A DNA stretch of 64,000 nucleotides from Holosporales bacterium. Its GTDB lineage: Bacteria; Pseudomonadota; Alphaproteobacteria; RUG11792. Under the pieces are notes generated by a model. It saw only the letters and a program-made list of their open reading frames with translations, did not search any database and was not told where the DNA came from. Shown piece by piece: positions 47,848-58,725 of the stretch. Location: contig JAIRWI010000002.1 in NCBI GenBank assembly GCA_031269095.1, positions 1 through 64,000 of the forward strand, read 5' to 3'. How positions within the stretch are numbered: the first letter of the stretch is position 1; every line of letters starts with the position of its first letter. The translations under genes and the position numbers were made by a program.

Positions 47848-50800
47848 CGTCTGTTATCTCCTTATTTCCATTTTTATGCCCGAAAGTCATACTCAATCCT
47901 AATGAACGAAGTTCTTTAACAAGTACGTTAAATGATTCTGGTCTTTCCGGTTCGATCTCGTTTTCTCCCCGAACAATCGATTCATAGACCTTTGATCTAC
48001 CACTAACATCATCTGACTTAACTGTTAACATTTCTCGAAGAATGTGGGAGGCTCCGTAAGCTTCCAGTGCCCAAACCTCCATTTCTCCGAATCTTTGACC
48101 ACCAAACTGTGCTTTACCTCCTAGAGGTTGTTGCGTAATAAGGCTATAAGGACCAACGGATCTTGCATGTATTTTGTCATCAACAAGGTGATGAAGTTTA
48201 AGCATATATTTAACTCCTACAGTAACTTTTCTATCAAAAGGAATGCCCGTCCTGCCATCATACAATATCACTTGCCCGGATCTGTCAATTCCTGCTTTTT
48301 CGAGTTCATTTTCTATTTCCTCAAGCTTGGCTCCTTCAAAAACCGGAGAAGAGACAGGGATTCCATGACTTAAGTTTTGAGCTAGTTCTATAAAATCCTC
48401 GTTATTAAGATCCTTGATATCTTGTTTATCCTCTTCGCTGGAATATATACTAATAACTGTATCCTTGAGATTTGCTAAACCTTTACTGTTTTTTCTATAA
48501 TCCTCCAAAGCCTTTTGAACAACTTTTCCGAGGTCTTTTGCAGCCGCACCTAGATGGGTTTCTAGAATTTGACCAACATTCATACGCGAAGGCAATCCCA
48601 AAGGGTTTAGAATAATATCGACGGGGGTGCCATCGTTTAGGTATGGCATATCCTCAATAGGGAGAATTCTTGAAACGACCCCTTTATTTCCATGTCGTCC
48701 TGCCATTTTATCACCTGGCTGAATTTTTCTTTTATTAGCCACAAAAACTTTAACCATTTTTAGAACTCCTGCCGGGAGATCGTCACCTTTATGGAGTCGG
48801 GCTACATTGTCCTCAAAATTTTTCTCAATTTTAGTCACCTTGTCATTGAATTGCATCTCAAGATCTTTAATAGCTGTACATGATTTTTTCTTTTTTGCAT
48901 TCAGTTGTCTGATCTGATAATAGGATAATTTTTCTAACATATCGCTAGTTAAAGTAACTTCTTCTTTAACTCCGTACAATTCTTTGGTAACCATTTCCCC
49001 AACGAGTATTTCTTTTATATGTGTGAGGTAGGTTGATTCCAGGATACGAATTTCATCATCACGATCTTTTGCTAGATTATCTATTTCTTGGTGTTCTATA
49101 GCTATTGTTCTTTCATCTTTTTCCACTCCTCTTCTAATAAGAACTCTAACCTCAACAACCGTTCCAGAAATTCCAGGGGGGACCCTGAAGCTACTGTCTT
49201 TAACATCAGAAGATTTTTCTCCAAAAATTGCTTTAAGGAGTTTTTCCTCAGGGGTCATCGCTGTCTCTCCCTTAGGGGTTACTTTCCCAACGAGGATATC
49301 TCCAGGATTAACCTCAGAACCAACATAAATTATGCCAGATTCATCTAAATTTCTTAGCGATTCATCAGCAATATTCGGAATATCGCGGGTTATTTCTTCA
49401 TTTCCCAGTTTAGTATCACGAGCAAGAACTTCAAAGCTTTCTATATGGATAGAGGTTAACTCATCATTTTTAACAACTTTTTCAGACATAACTATAGAGT
49501 CTTCAAAACTGTACCCTTGCCAAGACATAAAAGCTACGAGCATATTGCGCCCCAGTCCAAGCTCTCCCTTATCCGTTGATGGTCCATCTGCTATAATATC
49601 TCCAGCCTCAATTTTATCTCCAGTTTTCACCAATGGTTTCTGGTTAATACACGTTCCCATATTAGAGCATTGGAATTTCAGAAGATTGTAAAGATCTACT
49701 CCGGTTTCCCCATCTTCTGTTACCCTTATAACTATCCTTCTAGCATCAACGTGATTTACAATACCTCCTCTTTTAGCGACGACCGAGGAGCCAGAATCTT
49801 TTGCAATAACTGCTTCCATCCCCGTCCCAACAAGCGGTGCTTCTGGAATCAATAATGGAACAGCCTGTCTTTGCATATTCGATCCCATAAGCGCACGGCT
49901 TGCATCATCGTTTTCCAGAAAAGGTATGAGAGATGCTGCTACAGATACAACCTGCTTTGGTGAGACCTCAACATATCCTATTTCGTTTTTTGATTTACGA
50001 ACAACTTCACCTTGACACCTACAAATCACCATATCTTCTAAAATATTTCCTTTTTCATCTGTTACTATATTGGCTTGTCCTATTGAATATTTATATTCCT
50101 CCGTTGCAGTCATATAAACAACTTCGTCAGTTACTCTGCAATCTACAACTTTTTTATAAGGGGCTTCAATAAAGCCATATTTATTTATTTTTGCATATGA
50201 AGCCAATGAGTTTATAAGTCCAATGTTTTGGCCTTCTGGGGTTTCAATCGGACATAGTCTTGAATAATGCGTTGGATGAACATCCCGAACTTCGAAACCA
50301 GCACGGTCGCGGGATATTCCTCCTGGACCAAGTGCTGACAATCTCCTTTTGTGAGTTACTTCAGAAAGAGGATTGGTCTGATCCATGAATTGTGAAAGCT
50401 GAGAAGTTATGAAAAAATCTTTTACAACAGTCATAAGCGGCTTGGAATTTATAAAATCGCTAGGGACATAGTTATCGATATCCACAGTTGCGATTTTCTC
50501 TTTTATTGTGCGTTCCATACGAAACATTCCTAAGCGACATTGGTTCTCAACTAGTTCCCCAACGGAGCGAATACGCCTGTTACCGAGGTTATCTATATCA
50601 TCAGTTTCTCCATTTCCGTCTTTGAGGGCAATAAGCAATTTTAATACTTCTACCAAATCTTTTTTTTCTAAAACTCTGATGGAATCTGGGGTGTCGAGCC
50701 CCAATCTGTCATTTAATTTTGCTCTTCCTACGACAGAAAGATCATAACGATCGGAATCAAACATCATACTGTTAAACAAATATTCTCCACCAGCAATACT

Positions 50801-52024
50801 TGGTGGTTCCCCTGGTATTAATGATTTATATAACTCCAAAAAAGCTTGTTCTCTGTTTAAACATTTTGAATAAGCAAAAGTATTAACGATATACGGACCA
50901 ACATTAACACCATCCGAAAATACAACAGATATTTTTTTTAGTTTTAGATTTTTAATTGTTTCTAATGTTTTTTCATTTATTTCTTCTCCTGCTTCAATAT
51001 AAATTTCTCCTGTTTTTTCATCAATATGTTCCTCAGCGATATATCTGCCCAATAGCTCATCATCAGTCACAAAAATATTTTTAACACCTTTTTTTTCAAT
51101 TTGGAGCAAAACACGTGGAGTAATTTTTGTTCCGCTTTCTATTACAACTTTTTTTGTATCAGCATCGATCATATCTCTGTCGAGTCTAACCCCTTTAAAA
51201 TGGGCTTTATTAAACTCAATTGTCCATCCATCTTTTTGTTTTTTTAAAACGTCTATATCGCAGAAAGTATGAAGTATTTCTTCCTTAGACATGCCAGTAA
51301 CAAATTTTGGATCAATTTCTTCTCCTTTTTTTAATTTCTTTCTATATTCTTCAGTTTCCTTGCTTTCAAGACACATTAAAAATGTTGTAGCCAAAACTTT
51401 CTTTTTTCTGTCTAGTCTGACATATAAAACATCCCTATGGTCGAACTCAAAATCTATCCAAGAACCACGATAAGGAATAATCCGTGCTGCATACAAGAAC
51501 TTACCCGAAGAGTGGGTCTTTCCATGGTCGTGATCAAAAAATACACCAGGGCTTCTGTGCATTTGAGATACGACGACCCTCTCTATTCCATTAAATATAA
51601 ATGTCCCACGATCAGTCATTAAAGGGAAATCTCCAAGATAAACATCCTGTTCTTTAATATCACGAATGGTTCTCGAATCCGTGTCAGTATCAACATCCCA
51701 AACGACAAGTCTAAAACGACCTCGAAGTGCTGCTGCATATGTTCTTCCTTTCTGATGACATTCCTTTTCTGAATATTTCGGTTCATCGAAAGAGTAACCA
51801 CAAAATTCCAGCTGAGCTTTTCCCGCAGGGTCTTTAACTGGAAAAAATGTATTAAAAACCTCCATTAATCCAGTATTTTCACGTTCATTCGCTGGAATAC
51901 TTTTTTGTAGGAACAACTCGTATGAGCTTTTTTGTAAAGCAATTAAGTCTGTCAGGACACCGCTCTCTTTTATATGACCGAAAGATTTTCGAAAACTTTT
52001 GCGTCCAGTATATGATCTAATCAT
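47840..52024 (-). CDS. rpoB: DNA-directed RNA polymerase subunit beta
   Basis: The 1394-residue product begins [20 protein letters not shown] and has the rifampicin-region block [20 protein letters not shown] then LSALGPGGI near 510-545, and [20 protein letters not shown] near 1100. The C-terminus has [20 protein letters not shown], the switch/clamp region shared with beta'. Gln, Asp and His of the rifampicin-binding cluster appear wild type. It is downstream of rplL and upstream of rpoC in the usual order. Confidence 0.98.
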   Translation of the reverse strand: MIRSYTGRKSFRKSFGHIKESGVLTDLIALQKSSYELFLQKSIPANERENTGLMEVFNTFFPVKDPAGKAQLEFCGYSFDEPKYSEKECHQKGRTYAAALRGRFRLVVWDVDTDTDSRTIRDIKEQDVYLGDFPLMTDRGTFIFNGIERVVVSQMHRSPGVFFDHDHGKTHSSGKFLYAARIIPYRGSWIDFEFDHRDVLYVRLDRKKKVLATTFLMCLESKETEEYRKKLKKGEEIDPKFVTGMSKEEILHTFCDIDVLKKQKDGWTIEFNKAHFKGVRLDRDMIDADTKKVVIESGTKITPRVLLQIEKKGVKNIFVTDDELLGRYIAEEHIDEKTGEIYIEAGEEINEKTLETIKNLKLKKISVVFSDGVNVGPYIVNTFAYSKCLNREQAFLELYKSLIPGEPPSIAGGEYLFNSMMFDSDRYDLSVVGRAKLNDRLGLDTPDSIRVLEKKDLVEVLKLLIALKDGNGETDDIDNLGNRRIRSVGELVENQCRLGMFRMERTIKEKIATVDIDNYVPSDFINSKPLMTVVKDFFITSQLSQFMDQTNPLSEVTHKRRLSALGPGGISRDRAGFEVRDVHPTHYSRLCPIETPEGQNIGLINSLASYAKINKYGFIEAPYKKVVDCRVTDEVVYMTATEEYKYSIGQANIVTDEKGNILEDMVICRCQGEVVRKSKNEIGYVEVSPKQVVSVAASLIPFLENDDASRALMGSNMQRQAVPLLIPEAPLVGTGMEAVIAKDSGSSVVAKRGGIVNHVDARRIVIRVTEDGETGVDLYNLLKFQCSNMGTCINQKPLVKTGDKIEAGDIIADGPSTDKGELGLGRNMLVAFMSWQGYSFEDSIVMSEKVVKNDELTSIHIESFEVLARDTKLGNEEITRDIPNIADESLRNLDESGIIYVGSEVNPGDILVGKVTPKGETAMTPEEKLLKAIFGEKSSDVKDSSFRVPPGISGTVVEVRVLIRRGVEKDERTIAIEHQEIDNLAKDRDDEIRILESTYLTHIKEILVGEMVTKELYGVKEEVTLTSDMLEKLSYYQIRQLNAKKKKSCTAIKDLEMQFNDKVTKIEKNFEDNVARLHKGDDLPAGVLKMVKVFVANKRKIQPGDKMAGRHGNKGVVSRILPIEDMPYLNDGTPVDIILNPLGLPSRMNVGQILETHLGAAAKDLGKVVQKALEDYRKNSKGLANLKDTVISIYSSEEDKQDIKDLNNEDFIELAQNLSHGIPVSSPVFEGAKLEEIENELEKAGIDRSGQVILYDGRTGIPFDRKVTVGVKYMLKLHHLVDDKIHARSVGPYSLITQQPLGGKAQFGGQRFGEMEVWALEAYGASHILREMLTVKSDDVSGRSKVYESIVRGENEIEPERPESFNVLVKELRSLGLSMTFGHKNGNKEITDDE

Positions 52025-52102
52025 AAATAACCTTTAAAAAACAAAGAAGGAAGGTGGATTTAAGTCCACCCTTTATTAGCTTAAGAATTCAACACTACCA
52101 AT

Positions 52103-52483
52103 CTATTTGATAGAAACCTTAGCCCCAACTGCTTCTAGCTGTTTTTTGATTTTTTCAGCTTCATCCTTTGATACCCCAGATTTAAGAACCTTTGGTGCTC
52201 CATCAACTAGATCTTTTGCTTCCTTTAAACCAAGGTCAGGCATAATAGCGCGAACCTCTTTGATTACATTGATTTTTTTGTCTCCGCCATCATCCAATGA
52301 AACATCAAATTCCGTTTGTTCTTCAACAGGTGCTGCGGAGGCAGCTGCAGGGCCTGCAGCAACTGCAACAGTAGCTGCCGCTGCGGTAACCCCCCATTTT
52401 TCTTCAAGTAGTTTTGAAAGCTCTGCTGCTTCTAGTACCGTTAAACTTGATAAATCTTCTATGATTTTTTCTAAATTTGCCAT
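52103..52483 (-). CDS. rplL: 50S ribosomal protein L7/L12
   Basis: The 126-residue product has the N-terminal dimer/L10-binding part ([20 protein letters not shown]), a mobile Ala-rich hinge ([20 protein letters not shown]) and the C-terminal factor-binding domain ending [11 protein letters not shown]. It forms the ribosomal stalk that recruits GTPase factors. It follows rplJ by 53 bases. Confidence 0.97.
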   Translation of the reverse strand: MANLEKIIEDLSSLTVLEAAELSKLLEEKWGVTAAAATVAVAAGPAAASAAPVEEQTEFDVSLDDGGDKKINVIKEVRAIMPDLGLKEAKDLVDGAPKVLKSGVSKDEAEKIKKQLEAVGAKVSIK

Positions 52484-52536
52484 TTGTTAACTCCTTCTTT
52501 ATAAAAATAAATACATAATTATTAAACAAAAATACA

Positions 52537-53043
52537 TTAAGTCCTTGCTGCAATAACTCTCGTAACCCTAGCCGATGGTTCTTTAATAGTACGGACAACT
52601 TTCGTCGCCGCAGCTGTTAGAATTCCGACAAGTTTACTTCTAAGTTCATCCATTGAAGGAAGGCTAGCGAGAGATGTTATTGTATCGGATTTTATAAATT
52701 TCCCATCCATAACTCCGCCTAATATAGTTAATTTCTCATTAGATTTTGCAAAATCCACTAGAGTTTTCGCCATACCGATGGGATCACTCGATGAATAAGC
52801 AAGGGCTGTAGGTCCTTCTAATAGAAACCCAAGCGGCTCAAGGTGAGAGTCCTTTATTGCTATTTTAGCCAATGTATTTTTGATAACCTTCAGGTTTGCG
52901 TTCGTTTTTCGCATATTTGAACGAAGTTCATTAATCTGATCAACAGTTATTCCAAACGATCTATTAACGGCAATAACAGTTGATGCAGATTTAATTTCGT
53001 CTTTTACTCGTAATACAAACGATTCTTTTTCTAGTCTCTTCAT
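52537..53043 (-). CDS. rplJ: 50S ribosomal protein L10
   Basis: The 168-residue product has VNRSFGITVDQINELRSNM and KTNANLKVIKNTLAKIAIKD near 30-65, and the helix that binds L7/L12 at the C-terminus (LTAAATKVVRTIKE). L10 anchors the L7/L12 stalk and represses the rplJL genes. It is preceded by a 156-base leader that can form two stem-loops. Confidence 0.96.
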   Translation of the reverse strand: MKRLEKESFVLRVKDEIKSASTVIAVNRSFGITVDQINELRSNMRKTNANLKVIKNTLAKIAIKDSHLEPLGFLLEGPTALAYSSSDPIGMAKTLVDFAKSNEKLTILGGVMDGKFIKSDTITSLASLPSMDELRSKLVGILTAAATKVVRTIKEPSARVTRVIAART

Positions 53044-53079
53044 AGTTTATTTAACCTCTTTATCATATAACACTAACTC

Positions 53080-53160
53080 TACACAACTTCTACAGAAGGA
53101 GGTCTTTAAAAATTCCCTTCTGTCTACTGCGGGATTTAAAAACCTGCAGTTTTCGACATT
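53080..53160 (-). promoter_or_regulatory. L10 leader, probable autoregulatory structure
   Basis: Between rplA and rplJ the minus strand forms ACTGC...GCAGT (53126-53150, with AGG/CCC-type inner pairs) and ACAGAAGG...CCTTCTGT (53092-53123, 8 bp). The bulged stem-loop pair at this place is the site where L10-L12 represses its own translation in other bacteria. Function here is inferred from position and form. Confidence 0.55.
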
Positions 53161-53199
53161 ACAAAAAAAATGAATCAATATAATTCACTATTTCGTAAA

Positions 53200-53886
53200 T
53201 TACTCTAAACTAAAAACCAGTCCAATCCCCATCGTTGAGGAAACGACCATTTTTTTAATATAAACTCCTTTAGTCCCTACAGGTTTTGACTTAACTACAG
53301 CGTCGTAGAGAGCCAATATATTCTCCTCGAGATTTCTTTCTGTAAAACTAGCCTTACCAACCCCTGCATGGATAATACCATTCTTTTCTGTCCTGTACTC
53401 AACTTGTCCGCCCTTAACGTTTTTTATAGCATTCGTTAGATCATTTGTTACTGTTCCAAGTTTCGGATTCGGCATAAGTCCTTTCGGTCCTAGAATTTTA
53501 CCAACTTTCCCAACGAGCCCCATCATATCCGGCGTTGCGATACATTTATCGAAAGACATATTCCCTTTTTGAATCATTTCAACAAGATCTTCAGATCCAA
53601 CGATATCAGCCCCTGCCTTTTTAGCTTCTTCTGCTTTACTATCGTCTTTTACAAACACGGCGACCCTATATGTTTTTCCAGTTCCATGAGGAAGATTAAT
53701 AACACTGCGAACTGCTTGCTCCTGTTTTTTAATATCAATTCCAAGCATTATACATACATCAATTGTTTCATCAAACTTCGCTGTGGAATTTTTTTTGACT
53801 AGAGAAATGGCTTCACTCAAACTGTATACTTTAGTTGTATTAATTTCTTTTCTGATGCTTTTTAAACGTTTTCCAATAAATGTCAT
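53200..53886 (-). CDS. rplA: 50S ribosomal protein L1
   Basis: The 228-residue product has [20 protein letters not shown] then [14 protein letters not shown], and [19 protein letters not shown] near 128-146, the L1 signature. L1 binds the mobile L1 stalk near the E site and can repress the rplKA transcript. It starts 4 bases after rplK. Confidence 0.97.
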   Translation of the reverse strand: MTFIGKRLKSIRKEINTTKVYSLSEAISLVKKNSTAKFDETIDVCIMLGIDIKKQEQAVRSVINLPHGTGKTYRVAVFVKDDSKAEEAKKAGADIVGSEDLVEMIQKGNMSFDKCIATPDMMGLVGKVGKILGPKGLMPNPKLGTVTNDLTNAIKNVKGGQVEYRTEKNGIIHAGVGKASFTERNLEENILALYDAVVKSKPVGTKGVYIKKMVVSSTMGIGLVFSLE

Positions 53887-53890
53887 GATT

Positions 53891-54325
53891 CTACTCCTCT
53901 ACGATTTCAACGCCAATTGAACGGGCTGATCCAACAATCATCTGGCACGCAGCTTCAATATTATTCGTATTCATATCCTGAATTTTGTCTCTAGCGATAT
54001 CTCTAACTTGTTCCATCGTTATTTTTGCAACTGGGTTACTTATTCCTGTTTTGCCGGATCCGCTTTGAATCCCAGCTGCTTTTTTTATGAAATATGAAAC
54101 AGGAGGGGACTTCATGATATAAGAAAAACTTTTATCCGCATAAGCGGTTATAACAACAGGAACCGGCATTCCAGGTTCCATCTGTTGGGTTTTTGCATTA
54201 AATGCCTTACAAAATTCCATTATATTTAGGCCTTTTTGGGCAAGAGCTGGACCAATTGGAGGAGATGGATTCGCCTTCCCAGCTGGAATTTGTAATTTTA
54301 TGTAGCCTATAATTTTCTTTGCCAT
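53891..54325 (-). CDS. rplK: 50S ribosomal protein L11
   Basis: The 144-residue product begins [20 protein letters not shown] then [20 protein letters not shown], the L11 signature; the C-terminal RNA-binding domain has [20 protein letters not shown] and [13 protein letters not shown]. It lies in the GTPase-associated centre of the ribosome. It precedes rplA in the standard order. Confidence 0.97.
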   Translation of the reverse strand: MAKKIIGYIKLQIPAGKANPSPPIGPALAQKGLNIMEFCKAFNAKTQQMEPGMPVPVVITAYADKSFSYIMKSPPVSYFIKKAAGIQSGSGKTGISNPVAKITMEQVRDIARDKIQDMNTNNIEAACQMIVGSARSIGVEIVEE

Positions 54326-54435
54326 TTTTACATATAACTCCTTATTTTATAATTAATATTCATATTTCGTGGTATAACGACCATTAAATGGCTCAAAAAT
54401 ATATCTTCCACAAAATTTATCAAACGTACATAGTT

Positions 54436-54987
54436 TCATATTCTTTCAACCTGCGAATAATCTAAAGTTATTGGAGTTGGTCGTCCAAAAACCATAACAG
54501 AAACCTTGAGTTTTTGTTTATCTTCTTCAATTTCCTCAATAGTCCCTGAAAACGAAGCAAAAGGGCCATCTGTAATTTTTACCAGATCCCCAATATCAAA
54601 CACAACTTCATGTCTTGGGTTTTGGACAGTTTCATTAATCTGAGCTACTATCCTTTCAACTTCCGAATCACTAACAGGGATAGGTTTTCCTTTTACCCCC
54701 AAAAAACCAGAAACTCTAGGAATATTCTTAATAATATGCCACGAATCATCATTCAAATACATTTTAACCAAAACGTATCCAGGTAAATATTTCTTAGTTA
54801 CATTAACCCTTTCACCGTTTTTAATCTCAGAAACTTCCTCAGTCGGGACGATGATATCCTCGAACATATGATCTAGTCCCTTTTTTGCTGCCACTTCTAG
54901 TATAAGGCTTGCTATTCTATCTTCAGACCCAGAATACGTATGGATTATGTACCATTTTGTTGAGTTTTTTGCCACAATATTATCCAC
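54436..54987 (-). CDS. nusG: Transcription termination/antitermination factor NusG
   Basis: The 183-residue product has the N-terminal NGN domain (WYIIHTYSGSEDRIASLILE; KKYLPGYVLVKMYL; VSGFLGVKGKPIPVSDSEV) and a C-terminal KOW domain (DIGDLVKITDGPFASFSGTI). NusG links RNA polymerase to Rho, ribosome and antitermination complexes. It starts 6 bases after secE. Confidence 0.97.
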   Translation of the reverse strand: MDNIVAKNSTKWYIIHTYSGSEDRIASLILEVAAKKGLDHMFEDIIVPTEEVSEIKNGERVNVTKKYLPGYVLVKMYLNDDSWHIIKNIPRVSGFLGVKGKPIPVSDSEVERIVAQINETVQNPRHEVVFDIGDLVKITDGPFASFSGTIEEIEEDKQKLKVSVMVFGRPTPITLDYSQVERI

Positions 54988-54993
54988 CCTATA

Positions 54994-55200
54994 TTATCTA
55001 CCTACCACCGAATGAACAATTCTATATATGACGGTATCAACAACACTAAAAAACACAGATGCTAGGAGTGCGAGAATAAAAACAACAACCGTCGTTATAA
55101 TGATTTCCTGTTTTCCAGGCCACGAAATCTTTTCGACTTCATTTTTTACTTCTCCGATAAACCCAAAAAACCTTTTTATACCAGATACCGCACCCATCAC
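54994..55200 (-). CDS. secE: Preprotein translocase subunit SecE
   Basis: The 68-residue product has KRFFGFIGEVKNEVEKISWP then GKQEIIITTVVVFILALLAS, the short single-helix SecE form. It stabilises SecY. The frame has a second methionine directly after the first, so the start is 55200 or 55197. It is the first gene of the cluster; tRNA-Trp, common just upstream, is absent. Confidence 0.95.
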   Translation of the reverse strand: MMGAVSGIKRFFGFIGEVKNEVEKISWPGKQEIIITTVVVFILALLASVFFSVVDTVIYRIVHSVVGR

Positions 55201-55229
55201 AACAAAATTCCGCCAAAACGCACGCCTTG

Positions 55230-55258
55230 GATGTTATCATAATTCAAAAGTACGATCA
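55230..55258 (-). promoter_or_regulatory. Candidate promoter of the secE-nusG-rpl-rpo cluster
   Basis: Minus strand TTGATC (55253-55258), 17 bases, TAACAT (55230-55235), 30 bases before the secE ATG. An overlapping TATGAT gives a shorter alternative. Confidence 0.45.
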
Positions 55259-55549
55259 ATATCTTTGTTAGACATGTCTGTTGTTATATATTACAGATCA
55301 CCGGAATATATTTCAAAAATCTAAATTAATTTGATATTTTCCACATTATTTTGGTTATTTTTTTATATTACTTTGTAATTTTGTATTATAAATACAATTA
55401 TATTTATGTTTTTATCACAAAAATTAACTTAAATGTGTGGGGGAGAAAAGTGCCGTACAACATATCATTCAAACCAGCGTTTTTTTTTATTGATCTGTAT
55501 TGGTATTCTAATTTTAAAACTCAGCTTTACATAAGATTGTAGGATTTAC
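55259..55549. other. Gene-free stretch upstream of secE
   Basis: No coding frame, RNA or repeat is convincing. A plus-strand frame at 55351-55542 is composed largely of Tyr, Ile, Phe and Lys as expected of random AT-rich sequence. Confidence 0.4.
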
Positions 55550-55655
55550 TATAATCGTTCTAGTTAGTAACAGATTAGTTTTTTAAACTATATCCATTGA
55601 AATTACATGGGGCTCGGTATTTTTATTAATACTAAAATCAAGTAAATCAACTATA
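55550..55655 (+). repeat. Dispersed repeat, subtype B, overlapping a gene end
   Basis: It starts TATAATCGTTCTAGTTAGT, has TTTTAAACTATATCCATTG and GCTCGGTATTTTTATTAATA and ends AAATCAACTATAA. The right end lies within the gene at 55647, providing its final codons and TGA stop. Confidence 0.7.
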
Positions 55656-56429
55656 ATATCTACGGGGTAATTGTACAGTTTTTGTGCCCGCATATCTCTG
55701 TGACGAAGAAGGAGTGTAGGATGTTTGCCGTATATTTGTAGCACTGCGTCCACTGCTGCCATTATAAATCATTGTTTTTGGGGGTTGTTTGTTAGAGCTA
55801 TTTGGCAATGAAACCACTTTTATTGGCCCATAGTTTTTATTTTCGTACGTTTTCCCTGGAATCATGGTGCCTTTTTTTTGAGGATAGGGTGATGAAAAAG
55901 GTTGTTTGTATGATGGGGTATTTTCCCTATATGACTGATTAGGGGGGTAATAACCTATAGGAGGCTGTTTGTTTGTTGTCGGCATAAAACTTCTAGGTAG
56001 CTGTATTGTTGGGGAAAATCCGTTTAGAAAGTTTTTTGCCCCAGGAGCGCTTTGGGATCCAGAAGAATCTATAATGTTGTTAAGTACGTCACTTAAAACT
56101 TTAACAGCTCCTTTTTCTGCACTTTTTATAACACCTTCTAAACCAGACTTTCCTTTTTTTAGAATTTCGTTTTCACCTTTGCCCATTGATTTTGCCAGTT
56201 GTTCTTTTTGAATTCTAATTTGTTCGGACTGGTATTGGGCCATAGCGAACTTTTGTTGTTCTGTCTGGCTTCTGTTTTGTCCGGACTGGTATTGAGTAGC
56301 GAACTTTTGTTGTGCTGTCTGACTTCTGTTTTGTCCGGACTGGTATTGAGGCAAAAACGAACTTCGAGCTACAGATAAATTGATTGTCAAAATACAAAAT
56401 AATAATGAAAAAAAACGATGATTGAACAT
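55647..56429 (-). CDS. Secreted protein with Gln/Ser-rich short repeats
   Basis: I do not recognise this product. From the methionine at 56429 it has a Sec signal peptide (MFNHRFFSLLFCILTINLSV, then ARS), three successive units of about 18 residues with QYQSGQNRSQTEQQKFA and close variants, a helical segment, and a Pro/Tyr/Gln/Ser-rich C-terminal half (PPIGYYPPNQSYRENTPSYK) ending YYS. The frame is open to 56456, but the -10 at 56461 leaves no room for that start, so 56429 is preferred. A CtrA-like box stands upstream. The last codons and stop lie in a dispersed repeat. Confidence 0.75.
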   Translation of the reverse strand: MFNHRFFSLLFCILTINLSVARSSFLPQYQSGQNRSQTAQQKFATQYQSGQNRSQTEQQKFAMAQYQSEQIRIQKEQLAKSMGKGENEILKKGKSGLEGVIKSAEKGAVKVLSDVLNNIIDSSGSQSAPGAKNFLNGFSPTIQLPRSFMPTTNKQPPIGYYPPNQSYRENTPSYKQPFSSPYPQKKGTMIPGKTYENKNYGPIKVVSLPNSSNKQPPKTMIYNGSSGRSATNIRQTSYTPSSSQRYAGTKTVQLPRRYYS

Positions 56430-56460
56430 AATCACATCATGAACTATTATCCCCATGTAT

Positions 56461-56497
56461 ATAATATTCTAACCCATAAAGGTTAAAAACAAGTTAA
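56461..56497 (-). promoter_or_regulatory. Promoter with CtrA-type box upstream of the Gln/Ser-rich secreted protein
   Basis: Minus strand TTAA-N7-TTAACC (56481-56497), 14 bases and TATTAT (56461-56466), the same arrangement as at 102-138. TTAACT, TTTTTAACCTTT and TAGAATAT are shared between the two sites. recG begins 8 bases beyond on the opposite strand. Confidence 0.5.
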
Positions 56498-56504
56498 TAA
56501 AATA

Positions 56505-58580
56505 ATGAATTGGTTATTTAATGATATAGAAGACATAATAGATATGAGGTATAAAAAGCGCTTTGACCTCATTAAAAAGCTTGTTGGATCTCGTATTATT
56601 GACATTCTTCTTTTTCTTCCTTCTTATACAGTACGTAAAAAATATATCTCTTCTCCATCTACTAAAAATGTAAATGAGATTATAGCTACAAAAGTAAAGC
56701 CTCTTTATATTGAAACTGGGCGTAGCAAAGCCTATCCAACTAAGGTTACTTGTCTGGCTGGGGAGATTTATGTTCAGCTTATATTTTTTAATAAATTTAG
56801 ATTGGGTTATATAAATTCATTTATAAGAAATGTACAGGAGATTATAGTTTGCGGAAAATTAACCAAACCTCCTGATAAAGAACTTCAATTTGTTCATCCG
56901 GAAATTATAACGAATTTAAATATGTGGAAAGATGATGAAAAGGCAGACAACGTGTATCCTCTAATTACCGGGGTTGATATATATTTTCTTAAAAGTGTCA
57001 TAAAGAATGCGCTACTCCGCATGGAGAATGCAAAAATTTTGGAATGGATACCTCAAGACATTCTTGAAAAAAATAATTGGGTCTCTTTTAAAAAGTCCGT
57101 AGAAATGGTTCATAATCCTAAAAATGTGGATGATACAACATTAGAAGGTGTATATGTACAAAGATTATGTTTCGACGAATGCTTAGCAGAACAAATTGCG
57201 AAAAAAATTAGCAATATGGGAGAAACACATGATGGGTATCCCATTAAAAATGAAAAAGTTTTATATAAAAAGCTTATAGAAAAATTGACTTTTAATTTAA
57301 CCGAAGATCAAATTAGCGTACTAAATAGTATAGAAGAGGATATGGCTTCTGGTAAACGACGTATGTCACGGCTACTTCAAGGGGATGTTGGGTCTGGTAA
57401 AACTATCGTAGCTCTTCTCGCTGCAACTATCGTTATTGAATCTGGGTATCAGGTTGCTCTTCTTGCCCCTACAGAAATTTTAGCTAGGCAACATTATGAA
57501 TTATTTTTAAAACTGCTTGATGGAATTGGGATTAATATCAGTATATTAACTTCATTTGAAAAAGGAAAAAAGCGCACTGCCATTCTGGAAAATCTCGTAA
57601 ATGGTACGACTAATATAATAGTTGGGACACATGCAATAATAAGTGAGTCTGTCACATTCTGTAATCTTGGTTTTGTTATTGTTGATGAACAACATAGATT
57701 TGGAGTAAATCAGAGATTGATGCTTATTAATAAGGGAAAGACGAATCCACATATACTAAGCATGACTGCCACCCCGATCCCCCGTACTCTTATTCTTTCT
57801 GTACACGGAGATATAGACGTTTCAACAATTAAAATGAAACCCGCTGGGCGAACAGAGATAATAACAACGACTGTTCCTATGGACAAAATATTTAATGTAA
57901 TTACTTCTATTAGGAGAATTATAGAAAAGGGGGAGAAAGTTTATTGGGTCTGTCCTCTAATAGAAGAGAGTGAAAAACTAGATTACACGTGCGTTATTAA
58001 TAGATATAACTTCTTATATGAAATTTTTCAAGACGATGTAATTATGATGCACGGAAGGATGAAAGAAGCGGAACGTAGAGAAATTTTCGATAGTTTTAGA
58101 GAAGGAACAAAGCATATCCTAGTTTCAACAACAATTATAGAAATTGGGGTCGATATACCAAACGCAACTGTTATTGTCATAGAAAATGCCGAAAAATTTG
58201 GGCTTTCGCAATTACACCAGTTACGGGGAAGGGTAGGGAGAAGTAATCTAAAATCGTTTTGTGTTCTTTTATATGATAAGAAAATTAGCAATATTCAAAG
58301 AGAACGACTTGATATTATAAGACGTAGCACGGATGGTTTTTATATAGCAGATCAGGATCTTTTAATCAGAGGAGCAGGAGAGGTTCTTGGAACAAAACAA
58401 AGCGGATTTAAAAAATACAAAACCTTTGATATTGATGATATAGAGCATAAAGAGACTATATATAGGATTATGAGTGAATCTGCTCAAATGGTCTCTAAAA
58501 TTGTAGATTTTTCAAAATATGATTATCTTCTAAAAATCTTTATCCTAGAAAATTTTGAAGATATGAAACAGTCTTTTTAG
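56505..58580 (+). CDS. recG: ATP-dependent DNA helicase RecG
   Basis: The 691-residue product has the N-terminal wedge domain and helicase motifs: RLLQGDVGSGKTIVALLAA near 290 (Walker A), FVIVDEQHRFGVNQRLMLI near 387, [14 protein letters not shown] near 420, and [20 protein letters not shown] near 570 with TRG-like RGAGEVLGTKQSGF. RecG reverses stalled forks and branch-migrates Holliday junctions. It lies divergently from the secreted protein at 55647 with only 48 bases between ORFs. Confidence 0.96.
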   Translation: MNWLFNDIEDIIDMRYKKRFDLIKKLVGSRIIDILLFLPSYTVRKKYISSPSTKNVNEIIATKVKPLYIETGRSKAYPTKVTCLAGEIYVQLIFFNKFRLGYINSFIRNVQEIIVCGKLTKPPDKELQFVHPEIITNLNMWKDDEKADNVYPLITGVDIYFLKSVIKNALLRMENAKILEWIPQDILEKNNWVSFKKSVEMVHNPKNVDDTTLEGVYVQRLCFDECLAEQIAKKISNMGETHDGYPIKNEKVLYKKLIEKLTFNLTEDQISVLNSIEEDMASGKRRMSRLLQGDVGSGKTIVALLAATIVIESGYQVALLAPTEILARQHYELFLKLLDGIGINISILTSFEKGKKRTAILENLVNGTTNIIVGTHAIISESVTFCNLGFVIVDEQHRFGVNQRLMLINKGKTNPHILSMTATPIPRTLILSVHGDIDVSTIKMKPAGRTEIITTTVPMDKIFNVITSIRRIIEKGEKVYWVCPLIEESEKLDYTCVINRYNFLYEIFQDDVIMMHGRMKEAERREIFDSFREGTKHILVSTTIIEIGVDIPNATVIVIENAEKFGLSQLHQLRGRVGRSNLKSFCVLLYDKKISNIQRERLDIIRRSTDGFYIADQDLLIRGAGEVLGTKQSGFKKYKTFDIDDIEHKETIYRIMSESAQMVSKIVDFSKYDYLLKIFILENFEDMKQSF

Positions 58581-58619
58581 AAATGAGCACTTACAGCTAA
58601 GGACTGTAATTTGGATTTA

Positions 58620-58725
58620 TATACTCGTTCTAATTGGCAATAGGTTAATTTTTTCAAATATATTTCAAAAAATTGTATGGAGTTTAGCATTTTTGTTGAT
58701 CCCCAAGTCAAGTAGCATAACTATA
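58620..58725 (+). repeat. Dispersed repeat, subtype B
   Basis: It starts TATACTCGTTCTAATTGGC, has TTTTTGTTGATCCCCAAGTC and ends AGTAGCATAACTATA. Its final TATA is shared with the reverse subtype A copy that follows. Confidence 0.75.

Noticed and set aside
55351-55542. 63-codon plus-strand frame upstream of the secE cluster
   Set aside because: Composition is typical of random AT-rich DNA (Tyr, Phe, Ile, Lys, Asn), without a clear ribosome-binding site.
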